DNA from: Actinomycetes bacterium
GTDB lineage: Bacteria > Actinomycetota > Acidimicrobiia > Acidimicrobiales > Microtrichaceae
NCBI GenBank assembly: GCA_030621865.1
Contig: JAUXGW010000005.1
Location: 1 to 35,735, forward strand
Direction: 5' to 3'
DNA length: 35,735 nucleotides
Numbering within the stretch: the stretch's first letter is position 1; every line of letters starts with the position of its first letter. The position numbers were made by a program, and so were the translations under genes. The notes below the pieces were generated by a model, which was given only the letters and a program-made list of their open reading frames with translations, was not told the DNA's origin and searched no databases. This document shows, in pieces, positions 14,984 through 22,990 of the stretch.

Positions 14984-16915
14984 TCAGGACTCGCTCGGTT
15001 CACCAGTGCGAAAGTGATCCAGATAGGCCTCGCCCTCCCAGCCGACCCCGATCCAGGCCGGGTCGAGACCGCAGCGCAAGACGGGAGCAGATCCCGAGCC
15101 CGCGGCGCCAAACCATGGAGTCACTTCCCATAGGATCACGGGGATTCCGTCATGCCAACGCAGCGCCACAGATACCTCACCCCAACCAGTGGGAATCTGG
15201 CGGGCCTCGACAGGTTTGTCGATCCACGTTGCAGGAAAGGTCGGAAGAATCACCGGTCCGCCGATGCCCTCGAGAACGACCATGTTCATCAGAGCCGACC
15301 GCGTTGCGGCGAGTTCGGCCATGTCGATGCCCAACTCTCCCACTGGTCGACCGCCACCGTCGGTGAGCTCCGAAACTCCGGCGCCGCCGCGCGAAGCGAT
15401 GCGGCGGGCAAGACGAAGCAGACCCTCTTCGTCGCCCGCACGGATCAACTCGTCGGAAAGGCGCGCTTCGATGAACTCCGAAATCGGCTTGTCTTCGACC
15501 TGAGCACCAGTTTGAACTGCCTGAGCATTGGAACGAACCGGTTGTTGATCCCGCGATGCCACTTCGAGAGCTCGCTGGGCGACTTCCGGTTGTCCGAGCC
15601 GAACCAGCCCGGCGGCCACAGCAGTGAGCGACCTGGCCTCATCGAATGTCGGTGCCGGTCGGGTCTTGTCCAGATGTGACACAGCCTTGGCAACGGCGCC
15701 CACGTAGTCATCCTGGCGTGTGTGGGCCCAGGGCGCCCTGAACACTCCGGCCGCAGCATGCAGGAGCCCCGCCGCAGCATCGCTCCCATCGGGCAAGCGA
15801 ACCTCTCCGCTCATTCTCTGCACTCCAACCAGCGCCGCTGCAATGGAATCGGAAGCAGAAGGATCGAGACTCGAGAGTTCACGGGCCACGGCGTCCACTC
15901 GATCCGCCGAAGGAGTCCCGGCCAGTGGGTCCGAGTCGCCCAGGGCTCGGGTCACCTCAGAGGTTCCGCCCAGGCGCAGAACCGAACCCGACCAGGTCAA
16001 CAACTCGGCCCAGTCCCTTATCGGAGCCGAAATCCACGGATCATTTTCGCCGTGGGACTGCCATCCGGAGACGACCCTGGACAGTTGGTGGGTCTGTGGA
16101 TCGACCGTTGGGCGCGGCAAGTCCGGCGACGTCCTGCCCATCAGCCGGCGAACCGTCCCGGCAATGCGCTCACGCGGGATTCTGCTCTGTGACTCCTCCG
16201 GAGCAGTCACCACCAGATCAAGGGTTGCCGTATGTGCAAGCGGGAAGATCAGGGCAACTTCGAGGTCCCCGTTTCTCGAGGTGTATGACTCTCCCGGCGC
16301 TTCGTCGACTCCGTCAGAAAGGGCGGGAGCCACCGAATCCCTCGTCCCGTGGACCACCCGCGCCACAGGGCGACTGAAAGTCACCGCAGCGTCGCCGCCG
16401 TTCACTTCCGCCACTCCCCCGCTGAGGTCGACTGCGCGAACGGATCCCTCGGCGTCCAGTCTCCAGGGCCGAATCACCAACGCGAGCGCGACCGGCACCG
16501 CTGAACTGTTCTCGATCTCGATCTTCACAGCCGGAGTGATTCCGGCAGTTCCGCTGAGCGCGACCGCTCCGACCCTCTGGACGATGTCGCCACCGGGCAC
16601 ACGCATCAGCGACTCGATGACCGGAGTGCTGGACATCGCAGACTGCCTCATTGAGGCTTCCATGGACGCGAAATGCCAACGATCCTCAGCACCGACCCAC
16701 CAGTCGAGACTCCAGTCCCGTCCCGCCATGTGGAGCAAGCCGTTGCGGTCGAGCTGGGCAAACTCTCCACCGTCCAGTGTCCCCAGGGGACTCCAGGCCC
16801 TTGACGGCGTGGACTCGCCACCCCTTCTGATCGCAGACGGAATCGGCGCGGTCACCTTGCGCCGGATCGGCACTGAGATCAGGGGTTCCTGGGGATCCTC
16901 GGGGGCTTCCGGCAC
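14984..16915 (-). CDS. Large conserved-looking protein of unknown function (643 aa)
   Basis: I do not recognise this protein. There is no signal peptide and no membrane segment. The N-terminal 270 residues look beta-rich and contain LDRNGLLHMAGRDWSLDWWVGAEDRWHFASMEASMRQ, then VKIEIENSSAVPVALALVIRPW, which recalls the beta-sandwich domain of glucosidase or debranching enzymes that precedes an (alpha/alpha) barrel. The middle (about 290-540) is Ala/Leu-rich and helical. The C-terminus returns to aromatic beta strands (VSVALRWHDGIPVILWEVTPWF). No catalytic acid pair can be assigned. The start is a GTG at 16915, the first possible one because an in-frame TGA lies two codons upstream. It sits between gpsA and rnhB in one direction. 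The sugar-enzyme resemblance is a weak inference. Confidence 0.75.
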   Translation of the reverse strand: MPEAPEDPQEPLISVPIRRKVTAPIPSAIRRGGESTPSRAWSPLGTLDGGEFAQLDRNGLLHMAGRDWSLDWWVGAEDRWHFASMEASMRQSAMSSTPVIESLMRVPGGDIVQRVGAVALSGTAGITPAVKIEIENSSAVPVALALVIRPWRLDAEGSVRAVDLSGGVAEVNGGDAAVTFSRPVARVVHGTRDSVAPALSDGVDEAPGESYTSRNGDLEVALIFPLAHTATLDLVVTAPEESQSRIPRERIAGTVRRLMGRTSPDLPRPTVDPQTHQLSRVVSGWQSHGENDPWISAPIRDWAELLTWSGSVLRLGGTSEVTRALGDSDPLAGTPSADRVDAVARELSSLDPSASDSIAAALVGVQRMSGEVRLPDGSDAAAGLLHAAAGVFRAPWAHTRQDDYVGAVAKAVSHLDKTRPAPTFDEARSLTAVAAGLVRLGQPEVAQRALEVASRDQQPVRSNAQAVQTGAQVEDKPISEFIEARLSDELIRAGDEEGLLRLARRIASRGGAGVSELTDGGGRPVGELGIDMAELAATRSALMNMVVLEGIGGPVILPTFPATWIDKPVEARQIPTGWGEVSVALRWHDGIPVILWEVTPWFGAAGSGSAPVLRCGLDPAWIGVGWEGEAYLDHFRTGEPSES

Positions 16916-16948
16916 GGCTCAGAGGCTACGTTCCGTCAACCGCGCCAT

Positions 16949-17010
16949 CAGCATTGAGCGCGCCCAGCATCGAGCACCCCAGCATCGAGCGCGCCCGGCA
17001 TCGAGGGAGG
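16949..17010. repeat. Four 15-16-bp degenerate tandem repeats downstream of gpsA
   Basis: Units starting CAGCATTGAGCGCGCC, CAGCATCGAGCACCC, CAGCATCGAGCGCGCC and CGGCATCGAGGGAGG lie head to tail between the gpsA stop and the start of the 643-aa gene. The first and third units differ at one base. They fill most of the 100-bp intergenic space, starting 5 bp from the gpsA stop. Confidence 0.75.
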
Positions 17011-17015
17011 CTGCT

Positions 17016-18041
17016 TCAGCTTCCCAGCCGACGATACGAGAGCGTCGGGTGCTCCACCCCGCCATCCTGATCCCGGATGAGACCCCGATAGGCCTCGGCG
17101 GCCGTGGCGCCTTCATGGCATACGGAAAAGACTTCCTCGGCAATGGGCATCTTCACGTCGTATTCGCTGGCCAGATCCATGACCACCTTGGACGTCTTCA
17201 CACCTTCAGCCACCATGTTCATCTCTTCGATGACTTCTTCGATGGTGTAACCCTGACCCAACCGGTCGCCGACGGACCGGTTGCGACTGTGCTTGGACAT
17301 GCAGGTCGCCATCAGGTCACCCATGCCGGCCAGGCCGCTGAACGTGGCGAACTGGCCTCCCATGGCCTCCCCGAGGCGAGACATCTCCGCCAGGCCCCGG
17401 GTGATCACCGCCGCCTTGGTGTTGTCGCCGGCCCCCAGGCCGTCGGCCATTCCGGCAGCAATTGCAATGACGTTCTTCAGCGCTCCGGCGATCTCACATC
17501 CGACAACGTCCGGATTCACGTACACCCGGAACAACTGCTGATGGAATATCCGCTGCAAGTGCTGGGCGACCACCTGATCGGGGGTGGCGATCACCGCGGC
17601 GGCGGCGTCGCCGGCAAGAATTTCCTTTGCCAGGTTCGGCCCGGTGAGAACAGCCGCAGAGTGCCCTGGAAGTATCTGGTTGATGATCTGGGTCATGCGC
17701 AGTCCGGAAGAAAGCTCCAGACCCTTGGTGAGCGACAGGATCGGCACCCAGGCCCTTACGTACTTCGCCACCTCTTCGAGCGCTGAACGAAATCCCTGGG
17801 ACGGAACGCCCATGACGACAACGTCGGCACCTTCCACGGCTTCACGCAGCGAATCCGTGGCCCACAGGTCGGGATTCAGCGCGTAACCGGGCAGATACCG
17901 CTCGTTGGTGTGCAGTGAGTTGAGTTCCTCTGCCAACTCCGATCGCCGCGCCCACAACACCGTTGGTGCCGTATGGGCCGCCAGGTGGGCAACGGTTGTT
18001 CCCCAGGATCCACCACCGATGACGGCAACTCGAATTCGCAT
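17016..18041 (-). CDS. gpsA: Glycerol-3-phosphate dehydrogenase [NAD(P)+]
   Basis: Reduces dihydroxyacetone phosphate to sn-glycerol-3-phosphate for phospholipid synthesis; cytosolic. The product is 341 aa. The N-terminal Rossmann motif is VAVIGGGSWGTTVA. LSLTKGLE at about 102-109 and LTGPNLAKEI at about 132-141 are family motifs, and the catalytic Lys189 is in GALKNVIAIAAG. GLAGMGDLMATC follows at about 245. The start is the ATG at 18041, because GGTGAG lies 4 nt upstream; a GTG at 18050 would overlap that site. It is the first gene of a probable gpsA / unknown / rnhB run and is divergent from cofC with 125 bp between. Confidence 0.97.
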   Translation of the reverse strand: MRIRVAVIGGGSWGTTVAHLAAHTAPTVLWARRSELAEELNSLHTNERYLPGYALNPDLWATDSLREAVEGADVVVMGVPSQGFRSALEEVAKYVRAWVPILSLTKGLELSSGLRMTQIINQILPGHSAAVLTGPNLAKEILAGDAAAAVIATPDQVVAQHLQRIFHQQLFRVYVNPDVVGCEIAGALKNVIAIAAGMADGLGAGDNTKAAVITRGLAEMSRLGEAMGGQFATFSGLAGMGDLMATCMSKHSRNRSVGDRLGQGYTIEEVIEEMNMVAEGVKTSKVVMDLASEYDVKMPIAEEVFSVCHEGATAAEAYRGLIRDQDGGVEHPTLSYRRLGS

Positions 18042-18153
18042 GTGACTCACCCTAGGACCGCGGCTGACCTCCGTGAGCGGATGTTCACGAGTTCCTTTCC
18101 GTCGGCGGGGAACGCTCCTTCCCCCGGTATCTGCTTCGGGCGGCAGTCCTACC

Positions 18154-18159
18154 TACAAT
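18154..18159 (+). promoter_or_regulatory. -10 element TACAAT of cofC (leaderless candidate)
   Basis: TACAAT ends 7 nt before the cofC GTG, which places the expected transcription start at or next to the start codon. No Shine-Dalgarno lies in between. Leaderless mRNAs are common in actinobacteria. No convincing -35 is visible. Confidence 0.55.
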
Positions 18160-18166
18160 CGCGGTC

Positions 18167-18778
18167 GTGGCGGCAGGCGATCAACACCAGGTTCCCCCGG
18201 ATGCGGTGGTTGTGGTTCCCATCAAGGCGTTCTCGGAAGCCAAACATCGCTTGTCGGAGTCCATGGCGCCCACCCAGCGCGATCGGCTGGCTCGCTGGAT
18301 GGCCACAAGAGTCGTCAACGCGGCAGCTCCGCTGGGCGTGATCGTTGTGTGTGACTCCGATGGCGTCGCATCGTGGTCCCGGGATCAGGGTGCCGCCGTG
18401 GCATGGACACCGGGACTGGACCTCAACGGTGCCCTCACCGCAGCGCTCGAAAAGGTTGCGGGGGCTGGAATCCCCAGGGCGATCATCGCTCACGCCGATC
18501 TCCCCTTTGCGGCGGACCTCCAACGATTCACAGAACTTGGGGCGAGGGAGATCGCAATTGTTCCGGATCGCCGGCGCGACGGAACCAACGTGATGTCGGT
18601 ACCGACAAGCGTGGCCATCGATCTGCAATACGGATCAGGCTCGTTCTCGAGGCATCGGACCGCAGCCGAGGGAGCCGGGCTCACCGTCACCGTGATCGAA
18701 GATGAGAGACTTGGCTGGGATGTCGACGAGCCCGAGGACCTGAATCCCCCTGACCATCTCGGGAGCATTCCTTTCTGA
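18167..18778 (+). CDS. cofC: 2-phospho-L-lactate guanylyltransferase (CofC/FbiD family)
   Basis: Nucleotidyltransferase of coenzyme F420 biosynthesis; the family activates phospholactate or phosphoenolpyruvate with GTP. The product is 203 aa. Signatures are VVVPIKAFSEAKHRLS (about 15-30, nucleotide-binding loop), IVVCDSDGV, DLNGALTAAL and IAHADLPFA (metal-binding Asp at about 110), followed by IVPDRRRDGTNVMSVP. The C-terminus has LGWDVDEPEDL, typical of CofC. The start is the GTG at 18167. The stop overlaps the next gene in TGATG, so the two are translationally coupled. The other F420 genes (fbiA, fbiB, fbiC) are not in the window. Confidence 0.92.
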   Translation: MAAGDQHQVPPDAVVVVPIKAFSEAKHRLSESMAPTQRDRLARWMATRVVNAAAPLGVIVVCDSDGVASWSRDQGAAVAWTPGLDLNGALTAALEKVAGAGIPRAIIAHADLPFAADLQRFTELGAREIAIVPDRRRDGTNVMSVPTSVAIDLQYGSGSFSRHRTAAEGAGLTVTVIEDERLGWDVDEPEDLNPPDHLGSIPF

Positions 18779-19554
18779 TGCCATCCACACCCAGCACGCG
18801 TTCGGAGAGTTCGAATCTGCCTACTCCGGCTTCCGCGTTGGTAGTCGCCGCGCATCCGGACGACGCAGAGTTTCAGTGCGGGGCCACTCTGGCCAAATGG
18901 GCTCGGCTCGGAACCGAAATCCATCACCTCGTGCTCACCGACGGATCCAAAGGCACCTGGGACCCGGATGTCGATCAGGCGGCCCTGGTTGCGCGCCGGC
19001 AGGCAGAGCAGAGATCCGCCTCGGAGGTTCTGGGTGGCCGGGGTCGAGTGGTGTTTCTGGGTGAGGTCGACGGCGACCTCCACGCGGATGGACCAACCAC
19101 CAGGACGGTTTGCCGGATTCTTCGCGAGATCCGACCGGAGGTGATTCTCGCCCACGATCCATGGAAGAGGTATCGCCTTCACCCGGATCACGCGGCCGCA
19201 GGCGAACTCACGGTCAACGCAATCGTGGCCGCCCGTGATCCGTTCTTTCATCCCGACCAGATCCAGGCCGGTTTCAGAACACACCGGGTGACCTCGCTGC
19301 TGCTGTTCGAGCCTGACGAAGTGAACCACGTTGAATCGGTCAGCGATGCTGACGTGGAGTTGCGGTTGGCTGCACTCGAAACACACACGTCGCAACTCGA
19401 AACCACCCACTTCTACAAACTCGATCCCGGAGGCTCGAGGGAATCAGCCCTCGAAGAGTTCCGCCACCAGCAGCGCCGTGCCCTGGCAGCGGCTGGAGAC
19501 GTGCGCGGAGTCGGATTCGCAGAGGAATACCACCTGATTCAAGATCAGCTGTAA
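18778..19554 (+). CDS. PIG-L/LmbE-family zinc deacetylase
   Basis: Predicted zinc-dependent N-deacetylase of the family that includes MshB and Mca of mycothiol metabolism. The product is 258 aa. The zinc site is AAHPDDAEFQCGAT (His26, Asp29) with HPDH at 135-138 (His138 as third ligand). LTDGSKGTWD and the repeated Arg/Gln region RRQAEQRSASEVLG are family typical. The start ATG overlaps the cofC stop by one base (TGATG). The pairing with cofC is suggestive of redox-cofactor metabolism but does not identify the substrate. It is shorter than most MshB proteins, and I cannot choose between mycothiol and other amino-sugar substrates. Confidence 0.9.
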   Translation: MPSTPSTRSESSNLPTPASALVVAAHPDDAEFQCGATLAKWARLGTEIHHLVLTDGSKGTWDPDVDQAALVARRQAEQRSASEVLGGRGRVVFLGEVDGDLHADGPTTRTVCRILREIRPEVILAHDPWKRYRLHPDHAAAGELTVNAIVAARDPFFHPDQIQAGFRTHRVTSLLLFEPDEVNHVESVSDADVELRLAALETHTSQLETTHFYKLDPGGSRESALEEFRHQQRRALAAAGDVRGVGFAEEYHLIQDQL

Positions 19555-19556
19555 CC

Positions 19557-19581
19557 CGCCTGGGCAAGTGAGCCCCAGGCG
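19557..19581 (+). terminator. Hairpin after the PIG-L gene
   Basis: CGCCTGGG (19557-19564) and CCCAGGCG (19574-19581) form an 8-bp GC-rich stem with a 9-nt loop, starting 3 nt after the TAA stop. No T tract follows, so it would be a U-less terminator. Confidence 0.5.
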
Positions 19582-19637
19582 TCAGCAATACCCCGGGCGT
19601 CGGTCAGGCTCCGGGCCTTGTCGGGCCTCACGCCTTG

Positions 19638-20468
19638 TCAGGGGCCGCCGGATTCGTCTGCGGCTCCCCCACCTTCAGTCTCGGTTCCCTCGACGCCAGA
19701 ATCCGGAACATCGGATGAATCCAGTCCCACTCCACCGGGGGTGAAGTCATCCGGTGCGACCCGACGGAGAATCGACCACTCGATTTCGGAAAGGAAGTTC
19801 GGAGGCGGAGCGGCCGAGCCGCTGTACTGGACTGCCACGATCACGTCGCCAACGGCCATGAGGGACCACTCCTGCACACTGTTGGCCGACGAGTAGCGGC
19901 GGGTCACGTGGTCAGAGATCGGAGCCTGCCGGTCGACTTCGCTGGAAGAAACCCGAATGCGGTCACCTTCGACCGACTGGTAGAAGGTGTCGCACTCCTC
20001 GAGTTCATCCCGCACGTCGTTCAGGTACTCCACCGCTGAACGCGACTTCTCAACCCGGATGGCCTGGGAGATCACAGTGGTGTCATCCGAAGGATTCCAG
20101 AAAACCACTCCTTCCTTCGGGGACAGAGGCGTGGGCAGGTCAATCGGGTTGGCACAGATGCTTGCCCCGAGAATCCCGAAACCCGTCAGGCGATCATCGG
20201 TGGGCTCCCAGGAGGAACTCAGGTCACTGGCTGACACAAGGGCGTCGGCTGCCTCGATTTCACCAGCGAGAGCCTGCTGATCAATCTTGACCGCTCCACT
20301 CGATTCGTAGTCGACGAATCGCAGCGGGTAGGCCAACACGAAACCGATCGCCAGGCCGCTCAGACCGATGAAACAAATCAACAGGATCACTCGCGACGTC
20401 TGCATTCCCAGGTGGCGAAGAAGCACCCTCGTCCTGCTCAGTCCCTGATCATCTGTCTTGCTCACCAT
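19638..20468 (-). CDS. Single-pass membrane protein with an extracytoplasmic domain, function unknown
   Basis: A 276-aa protein with one transmembrane segment at about 27-48 (VILLICFIGLSGLAIGFVLAY) preceded by basic residues, so the C-terminal 225 residues should be outside. The outer domain includes ASDLSSSWEPTDD, CANPIDLPTPLSPKEGVVFWNP and YLNDVRDELEECDTFYQ, with two cysteines that could pair. This layout resembles the sensor-like extracellular domains of PknH-type proteins and secreted lipoprotein-like proteins of actinobacteria, but I do not recognise it firmly. The last 35 residues are a Gly/Glu-rich tail. The ATG follows the metG stop with no spacer (TAGATG), so it is the second gene of a metG operon. 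Degenerate 17-nt repeats follow the stop. Confidence 0.8.
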   Translation of the reverse strand: MVSKTDDQGLSRTRVLLRHLGMQTSRVILLICFIGLSGLAIGFVLAYPLRFVDYESSGAVKIDQQALAGEIEAADALVSASDLSSSWEPTDDRLTGFGILGASICANPIDLPTPLSPKEGVVFWNPSDDTTVISQAIRVEKSRSAVEYLNDVRDELEECDTFYQSVEGDRIRVSSSEVDRQAPISDHVTRRYSSANSVQEWSLMAVGDVIVAVQYSGSAAPPPNFLSEIEWSILRRVAPDDFTPGGVGLDSSDVPDSGVEGTETEGGGAADESGGP

Positions 20469-22199
20469 CTACTCCGGCGCTCCGCCGAAACGCTGCGACC
20501 ACTCGTCCAGTACTTCAGGCGCCAACTTCGTGAACAGCATTGCGGGTTTCGCGAACTCTGACCCTTCCTCGACCGCCTCACGGCATCTTCCGGGCAGCTC
20601 CCGATCAAGCACCAGGTCCGTGTCAGAGAGTTCAGGAAACGCATCTCGCAGTGTGCCGGCGGAGGCCGGCACGAACGGCTCGGCGGCAATGGAATACAGA
20701 AGTGCCAGTTGCAACGCGGTCCGCAGTGTGCACGCCGTGCGATCCATGTCGGTCTTCACGGTCTTCCACGGCTCCCTTGCCTCCAGATAGACGTTTCCCT
20801 CCACCCACAACGAACGCAGCGCTGCCGTTGCACGTCGGAACTGGAGTGCCTCGATCGCATCGATGTACTCGCCCATGCGTGCGTTGACCGCCGTCCACAA
20901 CTCCTCTTCGATCTCGCCCGATTCCCCTCCGCTGGGCACCACCGCACCGAAGTGACGATCCACCTGGGAGGCGGTTCGGTTCACGAAGTTCCCGAACGTA
21001 CCGACCAGATCCTTGTTGACTGCATCACCGAAGAGATCCCAGGTGAAGCTCGCATCATCCGATTCGGGGGCGTTGGCCATCAGGAACCAGCGCCAGTAGT
21101 CGGCCGGCAGGAGTTCGAGGGCGTCGGTCATGAAGATGCCGCGTTGTTCCGACGTGGAGAACTTGCCGCCGTAGTAGGTCAGCCAGTTGAAGGATTTAAG
21201 GCGGTCCACGAGCTTCCAGGGCTCACCGCTGCCGATGAGTGTTGCCGGGAACGACAACGTGTGGAAGGGCACGTTGTCCTTGCCCATGAACTGGGTGTAG
21301 GTGACGTCATCCGCCCCACGATCGCAGCGCCACCAACTGTCGAACAGGGCTTCGGCGAGCTCCGGTGAGTCCGACTTGTCGTCCGCCCACTCACGGGTCG
21401 CGGACAGGTAGCCGATCGGTGCATCGAACCAGACGTACCAGACCTTCCCCGCCGCATCCGGGAAATCATCCGGATCCACGGGGATTCCCCAGCTCAGGTC
21501 CCTCGTGATCCCGCGATCTTCGAGACCTTCGTCGAGCCACTTGTAGGCGATCGATCGAGTGAGCTGAGGCCAATCCTCTTTGGTGTCGACCCATTCACGG
21601 ATGCGTCCGGCCAACTGCGACTGCAGCAGGAACACATGGGCGGACTCACGCACCTCCAGGTCGGTCGACCCGGAAATCGCCGAGCGGGGCTCGATCAGCG
21701 CGGTGGGCTCCAGTGGCTTGCCGCAGTTCTCGCACTGATCGCCCCGGGCCCTGTCGTAAGCGCAGTTGGGACAGGTGCCCACCACATAACGGTCCGGCAG
21801 GAACCGTGAGTCGGTGAGGGAATAGACCTGTTTCGTCGCATGTGTGTCTGTGAAGCCATTGGCCTTCAACTGCCGGGCGAAATGAGATGTGAGCGTGTGA
21901 TTCTGCGGTGCTGAACTTCGACCGAACCAATCCCAGGTCAGCCCGAATCGATCCCCGAGCTCCTTCTGAAGCTCGTGGTGACGAGCGCAGTAGTCAGCAA
22001 CGTCCTCGCCTTCGGCCAGCGCACCCAGTTCGGCCGGAGTGCCGTGCTCGTCCGTGGCACATATGGCGAGTACTTCCTGACCCGCAGCGCGCAGATACCG
22101 GGCATAAACATCGGCCGGCAACATCGATCCCACGAGGTTGCCGAGGTGTTTGACGCCGTTTATGTACGGCAGGGCGCTGGTGATGAGGTGTCTGGCCAC
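20469..22199 (-). CDS. metG: Methionyl-tRNA synthetase
   Basis: Class I aminoacyl-tRNA synthetase that charges tRNA-Met. The product is 576 aa. The HIGH-equivalent is KHLGN at 17-21 after ITSALPYINGV. The zinc knuckle has two CxxC pairs, CPNC at 143-146 and CENC at 156-159. The KMSKS-equivalent is KFSTS at 346-350 in YYGGKFSTSEQRG, the variant found in the two-knuckle (archaeal-like) MetG subtype. A C-terminal anticodon-binding helical domain is present, but no EMAPII-type tRNA-binding domain. The start is the GTG at 22199 giving (V/M)ARHLITSALPY; the open frame further upstream to 22448 has no synthetase character. GACGAGAAC lies just upstream as a weak ribosome site. Confidence 0.95.
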   Translation of the reverse strand: MARHLITSALPYINGVKHLGNLVGSMLPADVYARYLRAAGQEVLAICATDEHGTPAELGALAEGEDVADYCARHHELQKELGDRFGLTWDWFGRSSAPQNHTLTSHFARQLKANGFTDTHATKQVYSLTDSRFLPDRYVVGTCPNCAYDRARGDQCENCGKPLEPTALIEPRSAISGSTDLEVRESAHVFLLQSQLAGRIREWVDTKEDWPQLTRSIAYKWLDEGLEDRGITRDLSWGIPVDPDDFPDAAGKVWYVWFDAPIGYLSATREWADDKSDSPELAEALFDSWWRCDRGADDVTYTQFMGKDNVPFHTLSFPATLIGSGEPWKLVDRLKSFNWLTYYGGKFSTSEQRGIFMTDALELLPADYWRWFLMANAPESDDASFTWDLFGDAVNKDLVGTFGNFVNRTASQVDRHFGAVVPSGGESGEIEEELWTAVNARMGEYIDAIEALQFRRATAALRSLWVEGNVYLEAREPWKTVKTDMDRTACTLRTALQLALLYSIAAEPFVPASAGTLRDAFPELSDTDLVLDRELPGRCREAVEEGSEFAKPAMLFTKLAPEVLDEWSQRFGGAPE

Positions 22200-22512
22200 G
22201 TTCTCGTCGACTCGATTCGGTAGTCCTGGGGCTGCAGGGACCAGACGATCGTAACCCTCAGCGACCACTGATCGGCAGCCAGCGGGTGCTCCGCCCGGGT
22301 GCAGTAACCGATCGTGGCGTCCCACGCCGGGACTGGCCGCCCACAGTGGTGTCGCAGCTGGGCACGACTGAGCCCCGTTGTCACGACCGAGTTCCGGTAC
22401 CCCGAGCCCCAGTACCCGTCCCCAGTGCGGCCGGCTTCGGCCCGGCACCGTCAGAGAAGCCCTGTCAGAGACGTTCAGAGAAGCCCTGTCAGAGACGTTC
22501 AGGGAAGTTCTG
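22200..22512. other. 313-bp gap upstream of metG, mostly repeats at one end
   Basis: No gene, tRNA or T-box-like leader is evident between the HIT stop and the metG start. Positions 22451-22512 are tandem repeats. The rest is GC-rich, with short direct repeats such as CCCCGAGCCCCAGTACCCG near 22400. The metG promoter should lie here, but I cannot place it. Confidence 0.5.
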
Positions 22513-22515
22513 TCA
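22451..22515 (-). repeat. 24-bp tandem repeat including the HIT gene stop codon
   Basis: Units at 22492-22515, 22468-22491 and a partial 22451-22467. The unit next to the gene contains the stop codon (TCA at 22513-22515 on the plus strand). Read on the HIT strand, each unit begins with TGA and the period is 8 codons, so in-frame stops recur. The first two units differ at three positions; the second and the partial third agree throughout. Confidence 0.85.
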
Positions 22516-22941
22516 GAGGATCAGCCGGGAGGCGATCCTCTGAGCCATCTCGTCGGCCTCGGCAGGACTGGAGTACTTGGTGCGCGGCCAGAAGAATCCA
22601 CGCAACCCGTCGCCCCTGGTTCGGGGAACCACGTGTGTGTGCAGGTGTGGAACTGATTGAGAAACCGTGTTGTTCGTCACCACAAGGCTCCCCTGTGAGC
22701 CGAGGCCCTCCACCAGTGCGGTGGTGCAGGCCTGCACCACCTCGAAGTAATGGGTGAGCTCGGCAGCCGGCAGGTCGGCAAGTACGACGTGATGCACAGA
22801 TGGCATCACCAGCAGGTGACCCTTGAACAGCGGGGAATGATCCAGAAAGACCAGAACCGACTCATCGCGGAACACCTCGGACGCGGTCCGCCTTCCCTCG
22901 ACGATCTGGCAGAACACGCAGTCATCCGGGTCCCTATCCAC
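22513..22941 (-). CDS. HIT-family nucleotide hydrolase/transferase
   Basis: Histidine-triad protein of 142 aa acting on nucleotide conjugates (AMP-lysine, Ap4A or similar). The triad is HLHTHVV at 99-105 in SVPHLHTHVVPRTRGDG. The N-terminus has a CVFCQIV motif with a CxxC pair (Cys8, Cys11), typical of the zinc-binding HIT branch, then VLVFLDHSPLFKGHLLVMP. The start is the GTG at 22941 with GATGAG just upstream; this start region is part of a diverged 21-bp duplication. It points toward metG and away from the HD-domain dNTPase gene, with 49 bp between the two starts. The exact substrate is unknown. Confidence 0.92.
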   Translation of the reverse strand: MDRDPDDCVFCQIVEGRRTASEVFRDESVLVFLDHSPLFKGHLLVMPSVHHVVLADLPAAELTHYFEVVQACTTALVEGLGSQGSLVVTNNTVSQSVPHLHTHVVPRTRGDGLRGFFWPRTKYSSPAEADEMAQRIASRLIL

Positions 22942-22978
22942 GTCTCATCACCCTCGGTCCATGTCTCATCATCCCCGT
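22937..22978. repeat. Diverged 21-bp tandem duplication between HIT and dNTPase genes
   Basis: The sequence around GTCTCATCA occurs at 22937-22957 and again at 22958-22978 with four mismatches. It covers the HIT start codon and the region just before the -10-like TATGCT of the divergent gene. Confidence 0.55.
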
Positions 22979-22990
22979 ATGCTCGCACTG

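Noticed and set aside
15720..17786. 688-codon open frame on the plus strand
   Set aside because: Antisense to gpsA and the 643-aa gene; Ser/Arg/Pro-rich composition typical of a GC-rich shadow frame and no domain.
22200..22448. N-terminal extension of MetRS
   Set aside because: The synthetase family begins at the ITSALPYING block; the extension is Pro/Gly/Arg rich and unlike any synthetase domain.
22451..22515. CRISPR array
   Set aside because: Units are contiguous with no spacers and no cas genes are present.
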